Source of the DNA: an uncultured Eubacteriales bacterium
GTDB taxonomy: Bacteria; Bacillota; Clostridia; Oscillospirales; CAG-382
Direction: 5' to 3'
Length of the DNA: 64,000 nt
Assembly: GCA_934502885.1 (NCBI GenBank)
Contig: CAKSUT010000005.1
Location: 89,133 to 153,132 of the forward strand
Shown here: one piece after another, positions 18,319-26,852 of the stretch
Position numbering within the stretch: position 1 is the first letter of the stretch
Layout of the letters: the number at the start of each line of letters is the position of its first letter
Made by a program: the position numbers and the translations under genes
Notes under the pieces: model-generated
Databases searched by the model: none
What the model saw: only the letters and a program-made list of their open reading frames with translations
What the model was told of the DNA's origin: nothing

Positions 18319-18356
18319 GAAAAAAAGAGAGGCGAAAGCATCGTCTCTCTTTTTCG
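18319..18356. terminator. Bidirectional terminator between the MBL gene and soj
   Basis: GAAAAAAAGAGAGGCGA pairs with TCGTCTCTCTTTTTC around AAGCA, with one G-U pair. A and T tracts on the two flanks allow termination in both directions. Confidence 0.88.
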
Positions 18357-18371
18357 TTTGCTATTTAAAAA

Positions 18372-19142
18372 TTACCCCTCTGTTCTGATTATTTCCCGGG
18401 CAATTTCAAGATACGCCGCCGCACCCTTTGAGTATTTATCGTAAAACAGCGCAGGTGTGCCGTAACTCGGCGCTTCGCTAAGCTTTACGTTTCTCGGGAC
18501 GGGAGTCTTGTATATTTTTCCCGGGAAATGCTTCTTAATTTCTTCGAGAACCTGAAGGGAAAGATTGAGTCTGCCGTCGAACATCGTGATAATCACGCCA
18601 AGAAGCTCGAGAGTGGGGTTGTAAAGGCGCTTTACCTGTGCGATTGTCATCGTGAGCTGAGAAAGACCCTCGAGTGCGTAATACTCACACTGCATCGGCA
18701 CAATCACGCCGTCGGCCGCACAAAGAGCGTTTATCGTAAGAAGGCTCAGCGACGGGGGACAGTCTATGAAAATGTAGTCGTAGTTGTCCTTCAAAAGGTC
18801 AAGCGCTTTTGTAAGTCTGAACTCTCTCTCGTTTATATCTACAAGCTCAACCTCCGCGCCTGCAAGAGCAATGTTGGAGGGGAGAAGATCCAGATTAGGA
18901 AACTTCGTCTTCGCAACTATGTCAGTTACTAATTTCGCGTTTATAAGAGCATCGTAAACCGACTTGTCCGTTCGCTTGCTGATGCCGACGCCGCTCGTCG
19001 AATTACCCTGAGGATCGAGATCCACGAGAAGAGTCTTTTTGCCGAGTGCTCCCGTGCTTGCGGCAAGATTAACGGCAGAAGTCGTTTTTCCGACGCCGCC
19101 CTTCTGATTTGCAAAGGAGTATATTTTGCAGGTTCTGTTCAT
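18372..19142 (-). CDS. soj: ParA/Soj family chromosome-partitioning ATPase
   Basis: A 256-residue ParA-type ATPase that, with ParB bound at parS, helps move and separate origins and can modulate DnaA. The deviant Walker A KGGVGKTT starts at about residue 14, Walker A' is DLDPQGNSTSG and Walker B is YIFIDCPPSL. The length is that of chromosomal Soj, without the N-terminal DNA-binding extension of plasmid ParA. No parB lies in the window. A strong promoter stands 87 bases upstream, divergent from the lysine riboswitch. Confidence 0.93.
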   Translation of the reverse strand: MNRTCKIYSFANQKGGVGKTTSAVNLAASTGALGKKTLLVDLDPQGNSTSGVGISKRTDKSVYDALINAKLVTDIVAKTKFPNLDLLPSNIALAGAEVELVDINEREFRLTKALDLLKDNYDYIFIDCPPSLSLLTINALCAADGVIVPMQCEYYALEGLSQLTMTIAQVKRLYNPTLELLGVIITMFDGRLNLSLQVLEEIKKHFPGKIYKTPVPRNVKLSEAPSYGTPALFYDKYSKGAAAYLEIAREIIRTEG

Positions 19143-19228
19143 TTCAAACGACCATTCCTTTAACTTATGTCGAATATGCGCAAATAAATGACGGACAAAT
19201 CAAAAGAGATCTCCGTACTTTCCCGTAT

Positions 19229-19257
19229 ATTATAGCAGACAATAGCCGTTTTGTCAA
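19229..19257 (-). promoter_or_regulatory. Sigma-A-type promoter of soj
   Basis: On the minus strand TTGACA, 17-base spacer, TATAAT: a consensus promoter. Confidence 0.85.
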
Positions 19258-19327
19258 TCGTTTTAATTCACAAAAATCGTTTTGCGAGGAAAATTGTCGA
19301 ATTTTTAATATTTTTTTGCAAAAGCCC

Positions 19328-19356
19328 TTGACAAAACAAGAAAATTGTGGTATAAG
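19328..19356 (+). promoter_or_regulatory. Promoter of the lysine riboswitch transcript
   Basis: TTGACA (19328-19333), 17-base spacer, TATAAG (19351-19356). The transcript would begin about ten bases before the aptamer. Confidence 0.85.
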
Positions 19357-19370
19357 TATAAGTGGTTTTT

Positions 19371-19531
19371 TGGTAGAGGTTGCGGTAATCAAGAGTAACA
19401 CTGCGAGTATTCATTTAACGGTTGCTTTGCTGTGCGAAAGGGTTTATCGCCGAAGTGGGGAATACCGCTTTTCCTGCTGGGACGGTGTAGAATATGCATC
19501 GGACTGTCACAATATTTGTGGAGAGCTATCA
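19371..19531 (+). ncRNA. Lysine riboswitch (L box) aptamer
   Basis: The leader keeps the conserved elements of the lysine aptamer in order: TAGAGG (19374-19379), AAGAGTAAC, GCCGAAG (19449-19455), CTGGGA (19477-19482), GACTGTCAC, and TTTGTGGAGAGCTATC (19515-19530). TGGTAG (19371-19376) and CTATCA (19526-19531) close the P1 helix with one G-U pair. It stands between a strong promoter and a terminator-like hairpin before an NhaC-family gene. Lysine binding is expected to favour the terminator, so the transporter would be made when lysine is scarce. Confidence 0.9.
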
Positions 19532-19595
19532 TTGTAACAAAATCCGTTGTTATTTGCGGTGCATTTATTGCACTTCATTTTGACTTTGTGTTTTT

Positions 19596-19640
19596 ATTGC
19601 CGTGATGCTGTTCGCAGCCGAGCGGCAATTTTATATTTTA
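19596..19640 (+). terminator. Expression-platform terminator of the lysine riboswitch
   Basis: ATTGCCG (19596-19602) pairs with CGGCAAT (19623-19629), with an inner GCTG-TTCG-CAGC hairpin, followed by TTTTATATTTTA. It ends where the ribosome binding site AGGAGGG (19640-19646) begins. Two smaller hairpins (19535-19552 and 19559-19573) lie between it and the aptamer and may form the alternative pairing. Confidence 0.65.
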
Positions 19641-19653
19641 GGAGGGTTCTTGT

Positions 19654-21489
19654 ATGAACACCATGTCCGTAAAGAGATTGTCCGCACTTGCAGCGGCACT
19701 CTTTATAATGCTCGCACTCGTCGCTTTCCCCGTGTTCGCAACCGAGGATGTCGCCGACGAGACAAACGCATCTTATCCCGGCTACGTTGAATACGTCATT
19801 TCCGGTATGGATGAAGCTCCCGAGTCCGTGTCTGAAGATGAGTATTTCGACTATGCAATGAGCTATGTTGATGCTTACGATGACGCAATTCAGAATGACG
19901 CCGACGTAGAAGAAAATTATGCCGAAGCGATAAGCATCATAAGAGCTAACTCTTCCCACAGATATGCGACTTTCTGGTCGGTAATCCCTCCGATTATAGC
20001 AATTGCTCTTGCGCTTCTCACGAAGGAAGTATATTCTTCGCTCTTTATCGGAATACTTGCCGGCGGTCTTCTTTACGCAAACTTTAATTTTGAAGGTACG
20101 ATCAACCACGTTGTTGAGGCAGGTTTTGTTACAAGTCTCGCCGATTCCTACAACGTCGGTATTCTCATATTCCTTGTTATCCTCGGTGCAATGGTTGCTA
20201 TGATGAACAAGGCAGGCGGTTCCGCAGCATTCGGCAAGTGGGCAAGCAAAAATATAAGAACAAGAGTCGGTGCACAGATCGCAACAATTCTTCTCGGATG
20301 CCTCATATTTGTTGATGACTACTTCAACTGCCTCACCGTCGGAAGCGTTATGCGCCCTGTAACTGATGCAAACAAGGTTTCTCGCGCTAAGCTTTCATAC
20401 CTTATTGACTCGACGGCGGCTCCTATCTGCATAATCGCCCCCGTTTCCTCGTGGGCGGCGGCTGTTGCAGGATTTGCTGACGGAAGCGGAATGAACGGTC
20501 TTGAGCTTTTCGTAAGCGCAATTCCTTTCAACTTCTATGCGCTCCTCACAATCGTAATGATGTTCACGCTCTCTATAGGTCAGTTTGATTACGGTCCCAT
20601 GAAGCTCCATGAAACAAATGCAATGGAAAAGGGCGACCTCTTCACTTTCGGCGGCAATGTTGACAACGGCGAAACACAGTGCAAAACAACAAAGGGCAAG
20701 GTTATCGACCTCGTTATCCCTGTAGTTATCCTTATTATCTGCTGTGTAATCTGCATGACCTACAGCGGCGGTATCTTTGACCCCGAATCTGATGCTTACG
20801 GAAACTTTGTCACCGCATTCTCCAACTGTGACGCATCCGTCGGTCTTGCTCTTGGTTCGGTAATAGCACTTGTTATCAACATCATTTACTTCCTCGTTGC
20901 ACGCTTCGGTCTTCTCAAGTTCAGCGATATAATGGACTCTCTCCCCGAAGGCTTCAAGGCAATGGTGCCCGCAATACTCATTCTTACCTTCGCTTGGACT
21001 CTTAAGGGTATGACTGACAGTCTCGGCGCAAAGGTTTTCATTGCAGATATCGTAAGAACCTCTGCCGGCTCGTTTATGGCATTCCTCCCTGCAATCATCT
21101 TCCTTATCGCTGTCGGACTTTCGTTCTCGACCGGTACATCGTGGGGTACTTTCGGTATTCTTATCCCGATCGTTCTCTCGGCGTTCGGCGGCTTTGACAG
21201 CAAGCTTACCATAGTTGCAATTTCCGCTTGTATGGCCGGTGCGGTTTGCGGTGACCACTGCTCTCCGATTTCCGATACGACAATTATGTCCTCCGCAGGT
21301 GCTCAGTGCAACCACATGAACCACGTTTCCACACAGATTCCTTACGCATTTACTGTTGCTGCGGTATCGTTCGTTTCATACATAATCGCAGGCTTTGTGC
21401 CAAATGCACTTATCGTTCTTCCTATAGCAATAGTTCTCATGATCGGTACGCTTCTTGTTATCAAGAGCATTACCGCAAAAAAATTGTAA
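19654..21489 (+). CDS. lysW: NhaC-family transporter, probable lysine transporter
   Basis: A 611-residue polytopic membrane protein of the NhaC Na+/H+ antiporter family (about eleven or twelve helices; FVDDYFNCLTVG near 215 and GDHCSPISDTT near 530 are family-type motifs). NhaC-type genes under L boxes have been predicted in the literature to be lysine transporters (LysW), and the riboswitch directly upstream makes this the best reading. The protein starts with a signal-peptide-like segment (1-29) ending VFATED, then about 75 very acidic residues before the first transport helix near 110; this extension is unusual. RBS AGGAGGG, seven bases from the ATG. Confidence 0.8.
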   Translation: MNTMSVKRLSALAAALFIMLALVAFPVFATEDVADETNASYPGYVEYVISGMDEAPESVSEDEYFDYAMSYVDAYDDAIQNDADVEENYAEAISIIRANSSHRYATFWSVIPPIIAIALALLTKEVYSSLFIGILAGGLLYANFNFEGTINHVVEAGFVTSLADSYNVGILIFLVILGAMVAMMNKAGGSAAFGKWASKNIRTRVGAQIATILLGCLIFVDDYFNCLTVGSVMRPVTDANKVSRAKLSYLIDSTAAPICIIAPVSSWAAAVAGFADGSGMNGLELFVSAIPFNFYALLTIVMMFTLSIGQFDYGPMKLHETNAMEKGDLFTFGGNVDNGETQCKTTKGKVIDLVIPVVILIICCVICMTYSGGIFDPESDAYGNFVTAFSNCDASVGLALGSVIALVINIIYFLVARFGLLKFSDIMDSLPEGFKAMVPAILILTFAWTLKGMTDSLGAKVFIADIVRTSAGSFMAFLPAIIFLIAVGLSFSTGTSWGTFGILIPIVLSAFGGFDSKLTIVAISACMAGAVCGDHCSPISDTTIMSSAGAQCNHMNHVSTQIPYAFTVAAVSFVSYIIAGFVPNALIVLPIAIVLMIGTLLVIKSITAKKL

Positions 21490-21524
21490 GCACTCCCGGT
21501 CCTCTAACCTTTGAAATGTATGTG

Positions 21525-21559
21525 ACAGTCCTTCAAATACCGCGAAGGACTGTTTTTTT
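21525..21559 (+). terminator. Terminator of the lysine-transporter transcript
   Basis: ACAGTCCTTC pairs with GAAGGACTGT (21525-21534 with 21544-21553) around nine bases, followed by TTTTTT. Confidence 0.93.
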
Positions 21560-21608
21560 ATGAAAGTATATGAGCCGAGAGTTCTTGTAATTGTTCACAA
21601 AAAAAGCA

Positions 21609-21637
21609 TTGACATACTGTAGAAAACATGGTATAAT
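21609..21637 (+). promoter_or_regulatory. Promoter of the SLH protein gene
   Basis: Perfect TTGACA (21609-21614), 17-base spacer, perfect TATAAT (21632-21637). Confidence 0.88.
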
Positions 21638-21672
21638 CATCAAGATCTTGCAAAAGCACGGAGGTAATATTT

Positions 21673-24510
21673 ATGAAACTTTTACGATTCACCCTGTTAT
21701 CATTGTTTCTGGCACTTGTTTTGAGCCTGCAGTTACTCCCGGTTTACGGAGCGGTTGATGTAACAGATACATCAGCAACTTACGATTTTACTGCCTTCGA
21801 GGGATTGGAATCCGGTGATGCACTCCCTTACGGCAAAGGAAGAAACGGAGACTGCTTTTTCCCGAGTCACAATTCTTCGTCAATTGTTTTTCCTGAGGTG
21901 TACACGTGGTCAAAGGATGTCACTCTTACATTGACGGGCGAAGGTACTGTAATAAAACACTCAAAGCATGGTGCGAGTATGATGACTGAGCTTGACGGTG
22001 CGCCTGCAGTCATAAGAGAAAATGCCCCCGGAAAAAATGCACTTTCAATTATTATAAAAAGCGGCGCAAAAGCATCAAAGAGACCTCTTTCAATTGTTTC
22101 ACTCGGCAACAAATTTAAAAAGACGGTGTACGTTGACTTTACAGGTGAGTTTCAGGAAATCCTCATTGATTTGAACAGTCCTAACGGATGGACTATGAAG
22201 AACAGTGAGGGTAAATACGATCCTTATACGGAAGGTTCACCGTGGGCAACACGCTCCATGGACGCCGGCGGAATACGTATTGACTACCCGTCTCTCGGTG
22301 AGAATGTCGAAACGGTATATACGCTGAAGTCGGTTTCCTACATTTCAACCGATGAAAAAATCAATGAGGTTACGGAATCCAACGGTGTCTTTGAACATAC
22401 AGCATATATAAACGGCTACCCCGACGGCACGTTCAGACCCACTGCGACAATAACCCGTGCTGAGGCGGTATCTGTTATCGCAAGACTTCTCGGGATGAAT
22501 ACATCCGAGTACACAAAATCAGCATCGTATAAGGACGTTGCCGATGACGCATGGTATTTTAATGCCGTTGCATTCATGGAATCTAAAGGACTTCTTTCAG
22601 CCTTCGATGTTTCATCAGGTTTTAACGCTTCTACACCAATTACAAGGGCAGAATATGTAAGTCTTCTCCCCGTGAAGGAATCCGAGTCAAAAGATTTTTC
22701 TTTCACCGATACACCTAAGACACACAGACTCTATAAGGCAATAAGCTCCGCATATTCCGTCGGATGCATTAACGGTTATCCCGACAACACATTCCGCCCC
22801 GACAATACAATAACACGCGCTGAAGCTGTTAAGGTAGCAAACACGTATTTTAACAGAAAAATTGAGCGAGCGACCTTCGATATTTCTAATGTATCGAGAT
22901 TTTCCGATGTTGCCGATACATATTGGGCAATTGGAGAAATCTATGAGGCGGCAGTTTCTCATACCGCTGTTATCGCCGATGACGGTGCGGAAAGCTGGGT
23001 AAGGGTTCATGAGAAGATAGACACGGCCTCCACCGCCGCAAAAATCATGGAAATTGACGAGCGCGCCGACAAGATGAGAAACGACATACGAAACACAAAG
23101 ACGGATATTGTTGCGTTCGGTACAGAGTATTATGTGAGTGCGGACGGGGATGACACATCAGACGGCAAATCTCCGGAAACCGCATGGAAAACTCTCGCAA
23201 AGGTAAGCAATGCTGTTCTTTCCGAGGGTGATGTCGTATACTTCAGACGAGGCGATATTTTCCGAGGTCAGCTTGTTTCCAAAACCGGTGTTACTTATTC
23301 AGCGTTTGGCGAGGGTGACAAACCGCGACTTTATCGTTCTCCCGAAAACGGAGCGGGCGAGACGAAATGGTCGCTTGTTGAAGGCACGGAGAATATTTGG
23401 AAATTCTATAAGGCTATGCCTGACTGCGGACTCATTGTGTTCAATGACGGCGAAAGTCACGGATATAAGATGACTCCGAGTTTCGTTGACGGCAAATTCG
23501 TAGACCAATACGACAGAAAGACGATAGTTGATCCCAAGGTATATCTCAAGAACGATCTTGAATACGTAAACTTTGCAAACAGCCTTATGTCCGGAAACGT
23601 TCCGAAAGTTGGGTCCTCCGTCTGCACGGGTGAGCTTTATCTCAGATGCGAAAAGGGAAATCCCGGCAAAATATTTACAGATATAGAGTTTAATATTCCC
23701 GAACACGTTATTGTTAACGGAGGCAGCGACTATACAACTTATGATAATCTCTGTGTAAAGTACGGCGGTTTCCACGGGATAGGTTCCGGCACTTGCAAAG
23801 GACTTAATGTCACCAATTGCGAATTCGGTTGGATAGGCGGCGGCTCTATGCATTATGAGTCTGACGGCTCTTTCGGAAGATACGGAAATGCAATTGAGAT
23901 CTACGGTGGCTGCGAAGGTTTTGTCGTTGACAATTGTTACATTTATCAGGCATACGACTGCGGTCCGACACATCAGCTTGCCGCCGGCGGCACACAGAGC
24001 TTGCTCATGAACGACGTTATATACAGCAATAACCTTATCGAGTATTGCACATACAGCATAGAGTATTTTCTCGGGAAACCCTCTGTGAGTGACGAGGAAG
24101 CATACAGAATGCAGAACAACATTCTCATGGAAAACAACGTCTGCCGTTATGCAGGCTTTGGTTTCGGAGAACAGCGTCCCGATACCGGTACTGCTGCTCA
24201 CATCAAGGGTTGGGATCACTATAACCCTGCACAGAATTTCGTTATAAAGAACAATGTCTTTGACCGAAGCCGACACATGATGATTCATTGCGGTGCCGGA
24301 AAGAAAGGCTGGCTTCCGTTATTCTCCGGAAACACATGGATACAGACGGTCGGCGGCACCGGTACTCTCGGAAGGTACGGAATTAATCCTACGTCAAACC
24401 TTCCTTTTGACGATACGGTAAGAATTGCTATGATAAAGAGCGGTATCGAAAGCAGCCCTGAGCTCTACTTTGCTGAGAAAGACTTTCTTTACGATTTGCC
24501 CATAGGTTAA
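21673..24510 (+). CDS. Surface protein with three SLH repeats and a right-handed beta-helix domain
   Basis: A 945-residue exported protein. Residues 1-26 form a signal peptide ending VYGA. About 30-230 form an all-beta module, possibly carbohydrate binding. Three SLH repeats follow (about 237-400), with INGYPDGTFRPTATITRAEA and INGYPDNTFRPDNTITRAEA as clear examples; SLH domains bind secondary cell-wall polymer and hold proteins at the S-layer. From about 485 (YVSADGDDTSDGKSPETAW) to the end the sequence resembles pectate-lyase-like parallel beta-helices seen in polysaccharide lyases and hydrolases. The catalytic type cannot be named. It is monocistronic with its own promoter and terminator; GGAGGT precedes the ATG. 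Confidence 0.88.
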   Translation: MKLLRFTLLSLFLALVLSLQLLPVYGAVDVTDTSATYDFTAFEGLESGDALPYGKGRNGDCFFPSHNSSSIVFPEVYTWSKDVTLTLTGEGTVIKHSKHGASMMTELDGAPAVIRENAPGKNALSIIIKSGAKASKRPLSIVSLGNKFKKTVYVDFTGEFQEILIDLNSPNGWTMKNSEGKYDPYTEGSPWATRSMDAGGIRIDYPSLGENVETVYTLKSVSYISTDEKINEVTESNGVFEHTAYINGYPDGTFRPTATITRAEAVSVIARLLGMNTSEYTKSASYKDVADDAWYFNAVAFMESKGLLSAFDVSSGFNASTPITRAEYVSLLPVKESESKDFSFTDTPKTHRLYKAISSAYSVGCINGYPDNTFRPDNTITRAEAVKVANTYFNRKIERATFDISNVSRFSDVADTYWAIGEIYEAAVSHTAVIADDGAESWVRVHEKIDTASTAAKIMEIDERADKMRNDIRNTKTDIVAFGTEYYVSADGDDTSDGKSPETAWKTLAKVSNAVLSEGDVVYFRRGDIFRGQLVSKTGVTYSAFGEGDKPRLYRSPENGAGETKWSLVEGTENIWKFYKAMPDCGLIVFNDGESHGYKMTPSFVDGKFVDQYDRKTIVDPKVYLKNDLEYVNFANSLMSGNVPKVGSSVCTGELYLRCEKGNPGKIFTDIEFNIPEHVIVNGGSDYTTYDNLCVKYGGFHGIGSGTCKGLNVTNCEFGWIGGGSMHYESDGSFGRYGNAIEIYGGCEGFVVDNCYIYQAYDCGPTHQLAAGGTQSLLMNDVIYSNNLIEYCTYSIEYFLGKPSVSDEEAYRMQNNILMENNVCRYAGFGFGEQRPDTGTAAHIKGWDHYNPAQNFVIKNNVFDRSRHMMIHCGAGKKGWLPLFSGNTWIQTVGGTGTLGRYGINPTSNLPFDDTVRIAMIKSGIESSPELYFAEKDFLYDLPIG

Positions 24511-24539
24511 CTGAATGTACAGGTAAACAATACATTTTG

Positions 24540-24572
24540 CGGAGCTTCGGTGTTTGTCGAGGCTCCGTTTTT
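24540..24572 (+). terminator. Terminator of the SLH protein gene
   Basis: CGGAGCTTCG pairs with CGAGGCTCCG (24540-24549 with 24558-24567, one U-G pair), followed by TTTTT. Confidence 0.9.
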
Positions 24573-24575
24573 CTC

Positions 24576-24604
24576 TTGACATAAAGCGGAAAGTATGGTA
24601 GAAT
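24576..24604 (+). promoter_or_regulatory. Promoter for the 24.7 kb exported-protein gene
   Basis: TTGACA (24576-24581), 17-base spacer, TAGAAT (24599-24604). It begins four bases after the preceding T tract and leaves a leader of about 120 bases. Confidence 0.75.
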
Positions 24605-24731
24605 TAAATATGCGATATATTTTATAGAAATTTAAGAAATACTTTATTTGATTTCAAGGTAATGGTGGTAATATAGTATCGTACAAAGTGAACGTTTACG
24701 AGTACAATACAATTGAAGGAAGGACGATATT

Positions 24732-26048
24732 ATGAAATTTCCGAAGAAAGCGGCGGTTGCCGCAAGTTTTGTGCTGGGTGTTGCAATACTGACAACCTCC
24801 GCATTCGCCGATATGATTATCGGCTCCGGTTACGACGGTCTGAAAGCCGCCGCAAAGAAAACCTACCTTGCACTTGATTCCGGCGAAGGCTTTACCTACG
24901 GCGACAATTGCACGGTGGATGCCGAGTTCTCCATAAAAGACGGAAACGAAGTCATTATGAGTGAACACAGCATTTCAAAGAAAGACGGTGAAATAAGTGA
25001 AACGGTAAATGACAGTGTTTCTCTTTACGACGGTGAAAAGTATAGCTCCTACCGTTATTCCGACGACGAAAAGACCGTCACAAGACGCGATGACGGAATG
25101 TACAGAGTTTATCTCTATAACCGCGACAACACTGAACTAAATTCTTATTCCTTTGACAGCGAGAATATTTTCGAGCGTGATGAAGTGAAATCCGCGGAAA
25201 AGGTGCTTGATGCGTTTGTCGGCAACTTAAGCAGTCTTATAAGCGCCGAGGAAAGAGACGGAAAGACTCTTTACACCGGAAGCATTGACGGCACTCAGAT
25301 TCCGTCGTATGCAAACGCTCTTGCTTCCTTTGTAATGAAGTACGGCATTCTCGATTCGATAGGTTACAACGACAACAAGGCGGCAATAGACGGCGACATC
25401 TATATGACGGGCGCCGACGGAAAGGCTGTTCAGAACGAAGACGGTCTTATAACCTCTCTTTCGGCTGAAGCATATTTCAAGGCAACCGACGTAAACAAAA
25501 TAGAGCATGAGTATACGGTATCTATGTACCTTAACGTATACAATGTCGGAAGCACCGTTGTCACCGTCCCCGACTACGAGAGTGCAGAGTATGAGGTAAT
25601 AGAGGAGACAAACGAAATGTCCTCAGCATCTGAGAAGAATATTTATATGTCACTCTACCCGTCCGATGTCGGTGAGTACTACAGAGTTATCGTTTCCGAC
25701 GACGACAGCGGCAAGATTGTCGGTTCAAAGACCTTCGTGATAAAGTCGGTCGATGAGGATAACGGAACGGCACTTTGCGAATACACAGAAGTTTACAACG
25801 GCGAAGAAGGCGAAGAGGATAAGACGGTTCACTACGAATTTGAAGCAAATTACGGCGATTATGAGTATTGCTATCTTGCAAACTTTGAGTACAAGGACGA
25901 GAACGGAAAGACAAAGTACGGTCTCATAGACAGAGGCAGTGAAGAAACAAGTTTCTTCGTTTATATTGGCAACGATTATATTGGCAACGATACCGAAGGA
26001 GAAATCACCACTCAGGACGTCGGATATACGTTCTTCAGAATTAAGTGA
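24732..26048 (+). CDS. Exported protein of unknown function
   Basis: Residues 1-26 are a signal peptide (basic start, hydrophobic core, cleavage after SAFA). The mature 410 residues are acidic and predicted mostly beta, with no lipobox, membrane anchor or family I recognise. About 1-30 of the mature part is a short helical stretch (GLKAAAKKTYLAL). It precedes an ABC ATPase/permease pair by 87 bases with no clear terminator, so it may belong to that system as a sensor or extracellular partner; this is inference. Near its end a 15-base unit is duplicated, which repeats five residues. Confidence 0.7.
   Translation: MKFPKKAAVAASFVLGVAILTTSAFADMIIGSGYDGLKAAAKKTYLALDSGEGFTYGDNCTVDAEFSIKDGNEVIMSEHSISKKDGEISETVNDSVSLYDGEKYSSYRYSDDEKTVTRRDDGMYRVYLYNRDNTELNSYSFDSENIFERDEVKSAEKVLDAFVGNLSSLISAEERDGKTLYTGSIDGTQIPSYANALASFVMKYGILDSIGYNDNKAAIDGDIYMTGADGKAVQNEDGLITSLSAEAYFKATDVNKIEHEYTVSMYLNVYNVGSTVVTVPDYESAEYEVIEETNEMSSASEKNIYMSLYPSDVGEYYRVIVSDDDSGKIVGSKTFVIKSVDEDNGTALCEYTEVYNGEEGEEDKTVHYEFEANYGDYEYCYLANFEYKDENGKTKYGLIDRGSEETSFFVYIGNDYIGNDTEGEITTQDVGYTFFRIK
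25961..25990 (+). repeat. Exact tandem duplication of a 15-base unit inside a coding region
   Basis: TTATATTGGCAACGA occurs twice back to back (25961-25975 and 25976-25990). It stays in frame and gives YIGNDYIGND near the C-terminus of the exported protein. Perfect identity suggests a recent slippage event. Confidence 0.9.
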
Positions 26049-26135
26049 GAAATGAAATTTTAAGTACCTCGTCGGGAAAGTCTTTGGGTTTTCCCGACCT
26101 TGGTGCGCATTGCGCATGAAAGGTGAAGTGACAGA

Positions 26136-26852
26136 ATGAGCAAAGCCATTGAGCTTATAAACCTTACAAAAAAATATAAAAATAACAGGGGTATAGAAAA
26201 CATCAGCCTTACTGTCGGCGAGGGTGAAATATTCGGTTTTCTCGGTCCGAACGGAGCAGGTAAGACTACGGCAATGAAAATCATGACGGGGCTTATGACG
26301 CCTGATTCCGGCGACGTATTGATTGAAGGATACAGTATTGTTTCCGACTACGAGAAAGCAATGGCAAACGTCGGATGCATAATCGAGAGCGTCGCAATGT
26401 TTCCGTACCTCACAGCTGAGGAGAACTTAAAGCTCTGCGCACGCTTTTACGGCGGTGCGGAGTCGAGAATAGACGACTGCCTTGAAAGAACGGGAATGCT
26501 CCGTTTTAAAAAGGAACGCGTAAAGAATTTTTCCCTCGGCATGAGACAGCGCATGGGTATTTCCATGGCTCTTGTATCCGAGCCGCGCATACTCATTCTC
26601 GATGAGCCGCTGAACGGTCTCGATGTGGAAGGTATGGTAGATATGAGAAACCTCTTTAAGTCCCTTGCAAAAACAAAAAAGACCACTGTATTCATTTCAA
26701 GCCATCTGATTCACGACGTCGAACTCACTTGCGACAGGGTAGGAATAGTATACGGCGGAAAACTTATCAATATCGAAAGCATGGATGAAATACTGAAAAG
26801 CTACTCCACGCTTGAAAACTACTATTTGAGTGAGGTGGGCGAAAATGAATAG
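26136..26852 (+). CDS. ABC transporter ATP-binding protein
   Basis: A 238-residue ABC ATPase: Walker A GPNGAGKTT near 39, signature FSLGMRQRMG near 132 (LSGGQ replaced by LGMRQ, usual in this exporter group), Walker B ILILDEPLNGLD near 155 and the H-loop SSHLIHD near 190. The class resembles exporters of the bacitracin/lantibiotic-resistance (BcrA-like) type. Its stop overlaps the start of the permease by 8 bases, and a two-component system lies directly downstream, so a role in sensing or resisting an envelope-active compound is likely but not proven. Confidence 0.92.
   Translation: MSKAIELINLTKKYKNNRGIENISLTVGEGEIFGFLGPNGAGKTTAMKIMTGLMTPDSGDVLIEGYSIVSDYEKAMANVGCIIESVAMFPYLTAEENLKLCARFYGGAESRIDDCLERTGMLRFKKERVKNFSLGMRQRMGISMALVSEPRILILDEPLNGLDVEGMVDMRNLFKSLAKTKKTTVFISSHLIHDVELTCDRVGIVYGGKLINIESMDEILKSYSTLENYYLSEVGENE

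Noticed and set aside
19109..19537. 142-residue open frame over the lysine riboswitch region
   Set aside because: It crosses the soj promoter and the aptamer, with no ribosome binding site; the RNA explains the sequence.
24732..26048. The exported protein as a lipoprotein
   Set aside because: The signal peptide ends SAFAD with no cysteine at the cleavage site.
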